Origin: an uncultured Eubacteriales bacterium
GTDB lineage: Bacteria; Bacillota; Clostridia; Oscillospirales; Acutalibacteraceae
NCBI GenBank assembly: GCA_934444695.1
Contig: CAKSDF010000011.1
Location: 1-25,089 of the forward strand
Reading direction: 5' to 3'
Length of the DNA: 25,089 nt
The position numbers were made by a program, and so were the translations under genes. The notes under the pieces were generated by a model. It worked only from the letters and a program-made list of their open reading frames with translations. It made no database searches and was not told the origin of the DNA. Of this stretch, positions 21,138-25,089 are shown piece after piece; position 1 is the first letter of the stretch; each line of letters begins with the position of its first letter.

Positions 21138-24100
21138 CTAAATTCCGAAAAGACTCATCTGACGGCTCTTAGGAATATCGCGAAGGGCACCAAGCTCCCC
21201 GAGAGTTTCCAAAACGGTTTTGGAAATGGAGGTTTTTTCCCTTATGTCGTCCCAGGAGATAAACTCGGTCTCCTTTGCGGCATTTTCGAGGGAAATTGCG
21301 GCCGTTTCACCAAGTCCCTGAACGGCATTGAAGGGTATTCTTATCTTTCCGTCCTCAACAAGGTATTTCTTAGCGGCCGATTTATAGATGTCCACAGGAA
21401 GCACTTCAATACCGCGGCAAAGCATTTCATTCAGTATCTGCCAGGTAACATAGCTGCTCTTTTCGACGGCCGAAGCGGTTCTTTCCTTTTCCTTACGCTC
21501 TATCTCCCGCATTTTTGACTTAACAGACGGCAGTCCTCCCGACAAAATAGCGGCGTCGATATCCCCGCCTCGCACGGTGAAATAGGATGCGTAATACTCA
21601 AGAGGATGATGCACCTTGTACCAACCGAGTCTAAGTGCGGCAATCATATATGCGGCGGCATGGGCTTTCGGGAACATATATTTGATCTTAAAGCAGGAAT
21701 CAATATACCACTGGGGCACATTGTGTTCCTTCATTGCATTGATATGTTCCTCGGTCAACTTTTGGTGAGCCTTACCCTTTCGCACTATCTCCATGATCTG
21801 AAACGCCATAGACGGGTCAAGTCCCTTATGCATAAGATATACCATTATGCTGTCTCGCGTTCCGATAACCTCGGAAATGGTGCATATGTTCTGAGCGATA
21901 AGATCCTGAGCATTTCCCAGCCATACATCGGTACCGTGGGAAAGGCCGGAGAGCTGCAAAAGGTCGGTAAAAGTCTTGGGCTTGGAATCAACTATCATCT
22001 GCACGACAAAAGGTGTGCCAAGCTCGGGCATTGAAAGTGTGCCGGTGGGCACGCCTATCTGCTCGGGAGTAACTCCCAGCGCCTCGCAGGATGAAAAGAG
22101 ACTCATAACCTGCGGATCGGACATGGGCACATCGGAAATGGAAATGCCGGTGTTATCCTCAAGATATTTATAAATGGTGGGAACATCGTGTCCGAGCTCG
22201 TCGAGCTTTAAAAGCAGGTCGTGCATGGAACGGAAATCGAAGTGTGTGGTTTTTGTATCGGATTTAACGTCGTCGGCCGGGCGCTGAACCGGGCAGAAAT
22301 CGTATATTTCATATTCTCTCGGCACTACCACCATTCCGCCGGGATGCTGACCGGTGGTACGTTTTACGCCGACGCATCCGTCCACAAGGCGGGAAATCTC
22401 GGCATTCGAGAGGTTAAGTCCCCTCTCCTCCTCGTATTTCTTGACATATCCGTAGGCCGTCTTGTCGGCCACGCCGGAAATTGTTCCTGCCTTAAAAACG
22501 TTCTCGCTTCCGAAAAGCTGCTCGGTGTATTTATGCACCTTGGACTGCACCTCTCCGGCAAAGTTAAGGTCTATATCAGGCACCTTGTCTCCCTTAAAGC
22601 CGAGGAAGGTTTCAAAGGGGATATCGTGTCCGTCGCGTTTCATATCGGTGCCGCAATCGGGGCAATTTTTGGGCGGCAGGTCAAAGCCCGAGCCGTAGGA
22701 ACCGTCGGTTATAAATTCGCTGTGCTTGCATTTCGGACAAACATAGTGGGGAGCAAGAGGATTAACCTCGGAAATTCCGGCCATTGTGGCGGCAAAAGAG
22801 GAGCCTACCGATCCTCTCGATCCTACCAGATAGCCGTTATCCTCCGAGAATTTAACCAGCTTCTGAGCCGAGATATACATAACCGAGAATCCGTTTCCGA
22901 TTATCGAATCAAGCTCCCTTTTAAGCCTTTTTTCAACGATTTCTGGCAGGTTTTCTCCGTAAATTTCGTGGGCTCTCTTCCAGGTAATATCCTGAAGCAG
23001 CTGTTCCGACCCTTCAATCGAAGGAGGGAAGCTTCCCGACGGAAGCGGCTCGACCACATCAATCATATCGGCAATTTTATTGGGATTTGTAATGACCACC
23101 TCTTCAGCCTTTTCGCTTCCGAGATATTCAAACTCCGAAAGCATTTCGGCCGTTGTGCGGTAGTAAAGGGGCGGCTGATTGTCGGCGTCGTCAAACTTTT
23201 GTCCCGCCATCAAAACGGCACGGAAGATGGCATCCTCCTTGTCCATAAAATGCACGTCGCAGGTGGCGCATACCGGCATACCCATCTTCTCGCCTATTTC
23301 AACAACCGTTCGGTTAAGATTTTGAAGATCCTCGTCGGTGTTAAGGTCTTTGTATTTGGCAAGCAGTCTTTCTCTTCGGTCGGCGTTCTTTATGTTCATC
23401 AGGGTATCTTTTCTAAGCATAAAGCGGTTGTTGCCCACCGGCTGAATTTCAAGGTAGTCATAGAACTTGGCTATTTCCATAATTTCCTCGTCGCTTTTCT
23501 TGTCCACAACAGCGTCGAAAAGCTCGCCCTGCTCGCAGGCCGTTCCGTATATAAGTCCCTCACGATACTGCTTTAGGTTGCTCATGGTCATAAGGGGACG
23601 GACGTGGTAATTGTCGATGTGGGAAATGGAAATGAGCTTATAAAGATTTTTAAGTCCAGTTTGATTTTTAACCAAAATTATAAAGTGATAGCGGCGTATA
23701 TTCTTTTTGTTGGCGATTATGTCGGGATGCTGATCGTCGTGTATCATATAGGCCTCTACGCCGTATATGATTTTTATATCTCCACCGTCTTTTACGATGT
23801 CGGCACGGGTTTGAGCCGCCTCGGGGAAGGAATGCACAACACCGTGGTCTGTTATGGCCATTGCGGGATGGCCGAGGGCATATGCCTTTTTAATAAGCTT
23901 TGAAACGGGGGTCATTCCGTCCATTTGGGACATATTTGTATGAAGATGAAGCTCCACCCTCTTTTTGTCGCAGCCGTCGTCGAGAGGCACTTCCTGAACA
24001 ATTGATATAGCCCTGGGGGTTATAAGATTTTCCCTTGCATATGTATCGTAATTTACCGTTCCGTTAACAAGAATGCAGGCGCCTTTTTTGAGCTTTTCTT

Positions 24101-24914
24101 CATAGACCTTGTGCTCGGCCGAATCCTTCTGCACCCTTGCTTTTAAGGTGTAAGAACCGGTTTTATCGGTTATTGAAATGCTGTAAAAAACCGAGCGGCC
24201 GTCTCTCGTTTCGTGGGAATCGGTCAAAAACACCTTTCCCCATACGGTGCAGTTGCCCTGATCGGGAGCCACGTCGCAAAGCTTTATGGGCTTTGAATTT
24301 ATGGCACCGCCGATAACGGGCTTTGCCGATTCGAGATATACCGGAAGTCCGTCGGCAGGCGTGCCCGTAAACTTCTTTTCTTCTTTTTTCTTTTGGGGTT
24401 CAAGTGTTGCGGCAACCTTTTTGATTTTTTCGGATTTTTCTCCTTCCGAAAGCTCGGTTTTTCCGTCAAAAGCCACCTTCATCTCCCTGCCAAAAATATC
24501 AAGCACCATTTCCTCGATCTTTCGGTCGGCGCTGCAGGCCTTTATAAGGTCCATCCCGCCGTGACGGAGGGTTACGGTAATATCGTCGTCCACCGAAAAG
24601 ACCGCGTCGTCAAACGCCCCGCCCAGCATCGGGTTTTCCGCCCGCACAAAAAGAGCGATATCCCTCACGCTTTGCTCGTCAGGCTCGTCGTTTACCGTCA
24701 TTTTAAGCTCGACGGTGCAGTTAAGCCCGCCCGAAATGACCGCCTGCACCTTCTGCCGCTCGGCAAAGGTGACATATCCTTCGGTCTTGAGAAAAATGTC
24801 GATTTTCCGCCGCTCGACATCCCATTCTACCCGCAGTATCCGGCACTGCGCCAGATCCTCCGAAAGATCGTCGGGACTTATGTATTTTTGAAAGCAATTT
24901 TCAAAGTTTTGCAT
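21138..24914 (-). CDS. polC: DNA polymerase III alpha subunit PolC, lacking the exonuclease domain
   Basis: 1258 residues, the replicative polymerase of low-GC Gram-positives. Order: N-terminal domains (1-170), a charged linker, an OB fold (about 220-310), the PHP domain (about 318-560), then palm, thumb, fingers and C-terminal domains. PHP metal-ligand motifs are present: H323 and H325, D356-H357, E387, and D553/H555. The PolC zinc site is C726, C729, C751, C754, and PDIDLNF holds catalytic D780 and D782. In ordinary PolC (about 1440 residues) a DEDDh 3'-5' exonuclease of roughly 170-180 residues interrupts PHP between EAY and YHxIIL. Here EAYMIHDDQHPDIIANKK runs straight into NIRRYHFIILVKNQTG; no FDxETTG motif exists. 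The start is ATG 24914 with only a weak SD. Confidence 0.95.
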   Translation of the reverse strand: MQNFENCFQKYISPDDLSEDLAQCRILRVEWDVERRKIDIFLKTEGYVTFAERQKVQAVISGGLNCTVELKMTVNDEPDEQSVRDIALFVRAENPMLGGAFDDAVFSVDDDITVTLRHGGMDLIKACSADRKIEEMVLDIFGREMKVAFDGKTELSEGEKSEKIKKVAATLEPQKKKEEKKFTGTPADGLPVYLESAKPVIGGAINSKPIKLCDVAPDQGNCTVWGKVFLTDSHETRDGRSVFYSISITDKTGSYTLKARVQKDSAEHKVYEEKLKKGACILVNGTVNYDTYARENLITPRAISIVQEVPLDDGCDKKRVELHLHTNMSQMDGMTPVSKLIKKAYALGHPAMAITDHGVVHSFPEAAQTRADIVKDGGDIKIIYGVEAYMIHDDQHPDIIANKKNIRRYHFIILVKNQTGLKNLYKLISISHIDNYHVRPLMTMSNLKQYREGLIYGTACEQGELFDAVVDKKSDEEIMEIAKFYDYLEIQPVGNNRFMLRKDTLMNIKNADRRERLLAKYKDLNTDEDLQNLNRTVVEIGEKMGMPVCATCDVHFMDKEDAIFRAVLMAGQKFDDADNQPPLYYRTTAEMLSEFEYLGSEKAEEVVITNPNKIADMIDVVEPLPSGSFPPSIEGSEQLLQDITWKRAHEIYGENLPEIVEKRLKRELDSIIGNGFSVMYISAQKLVKFSEDNGYLVGSRGSVGSSFAATMAGISEVNPLAPHYVCPKCKHSEFITDGSYGSGFDLPPKNCPDCGTDMKRDGHDIPFETFLGFKGDKVPDIDLNFAGEVQSKVHKYTEQLFGSENVFKAGTISGVADKTAYGYVKKYEEERGLNLSNAEISRLVDGCVGVKRTTGQHPGGMVVVPREYEIYDFCPVQRPADDVKSDTKTTHFDFRSMHDLLLKLDELGHDVPTIYKYLEDNTGISISDVPMSDPQVMSLFSSCEALGVTPEQIGVPTGTLSMPELGTPFVVQMIVDSKPKTFTDLLQLSGLSHGTDVWLGNAQDLIAQNICTISEVIGTRDSIMVYLMHKGLDPSMAFQIMEIVRKGKAHQKLTEEHINAMKEHNVPQWYIDSCFKIKYMFPKAHAAAYMIAALRLGWYKVHHPLEYYASYFTVRGGDIDAAILSGGLPSVKSKMREIERKEKERTASAVEKSSYVTWQILNEMLCRGIEVLPVDIYKSAAKKYLVEDGKIRIPFNAVQGLGETAAISLENAAKETEFISWDDIREKTSISKTVLETLGELGALRDIPKSRQMSLFGI

Positions 24915-25089
24915 TTTCCAGTCTCTTTCTTAAAATTTAATCTCTTTCTTAATTTTTTGTCTTAAGCAGCCGGTGTTCGGCCATCAGCCGCTTGGATTTT
25001 TTCTGCCTCGAGTTTGTCTGTATTAAAACCCATCTTTTTTAAGTCTTTTCTAAAGTCAGTCTTTCCTAAAGTGGATCTTAATTAAAGTC
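24915..25089. repeat. Upstream spacer of polC with tandem duplications
   Basis: A tandem pair with period 19 begins TCTCTTTCTTAA at 24922 and 24941. A 16-bp pair, AGTCTTTTCTAAAGTC and AGTCTTTCCTAAAGTG, lies at 25042-25057 and 25058-25073. No gene, and no convincing polC promoter, is visible before the window edge. Confidence 0.75.

Noticed and set aside
22221..23576. 451-codon plus-strand ORF
   Set aside because: Antisense to polC; no SD, no recognisable domain, explained by codon bias of the real gene.

Overview
The window looks like a chromosomal segment of a Gram-positive, spore-forming Clostridia member, most likely a gut or rumen Oscillospirales/Ruminococcaceae-type bacterium. The evidence is a PolC-type replicase, Spo0A and a BofA-like protein, SecG, strong AGGAGG-type ribosome binding sites, consensus TTGACA/TATAAT promoters, and secreted proteins with cohesin and dockerin modules as in the cellulosome or amylosome systems of ruminococci. 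The genus assignment is inference. No rRNA, tRNA, insertion sequence, prophage or CRISPR array was seen.

Layout. 1-327: possible 3' tip of a plus-strand gene and a hairpin. 328-1275 (minus): zinc-ribbon/DUF4190 membrane protein. 1580-2424 (plus): secreted cohesin-dockerin protein with a consensus promoter and a strong terminator. 2436-3942 (plus): yfbR-thyA, a deoxynucleotide/dTMP operon. 4180-4970 (minus): bofA-like gene and secG. 5077-5268 (plus): a probable unannotated structured small RNA with its own promoter and terminator, divergent from secG. 5517-12862 (minus): parC-like, parE-like, rlmH, walJ-like and murA. 13521-14297 (minus): spo0A, preceded by a dyad-rich 5' region. 15034-16035 (minus): sirtuin and a doubtful small ORF. 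16286-19219 (minus): a ~977-residue secreted protein, glycine-rich followed by InlB-type repeats. 19680-20981 (minus): secreted lysozyme-like/SH3/dockerin protein. 21138-24914 (minus): PolC, which lacks the usual internal 3'-5' exonuclease domain.

How the genes work together. Most are housekeeping: replication and topology (PolC, the ParE/ParC-like pair), cell wall (MurA, WalJ-like), ribosome maturation (RlmH), dTMP supply (YfbR, ThyA), secretion (SecG) and sporulation (Spo0A, BofA-like). The accessory layer is extracellular: a cohesin-dockerin adaptor, a dockerin-tagged wall hydrolase and a large repeat protein, which fits a cell-surface multiprotein assembly.

Most interesting points: the candidate small RNA at 5108-5268, the exonuclease-less PolC, the dockerin-tagged lysozyme-like enzyme with a degenerate second calcium loop, Asn in the Spo0A acidic pocket, repeated use of TTG start codons, and intergenic spacers full of short degenerate tandem duplications (periods 7, 8, 14, 15, 16, 19, 22 and about 35).
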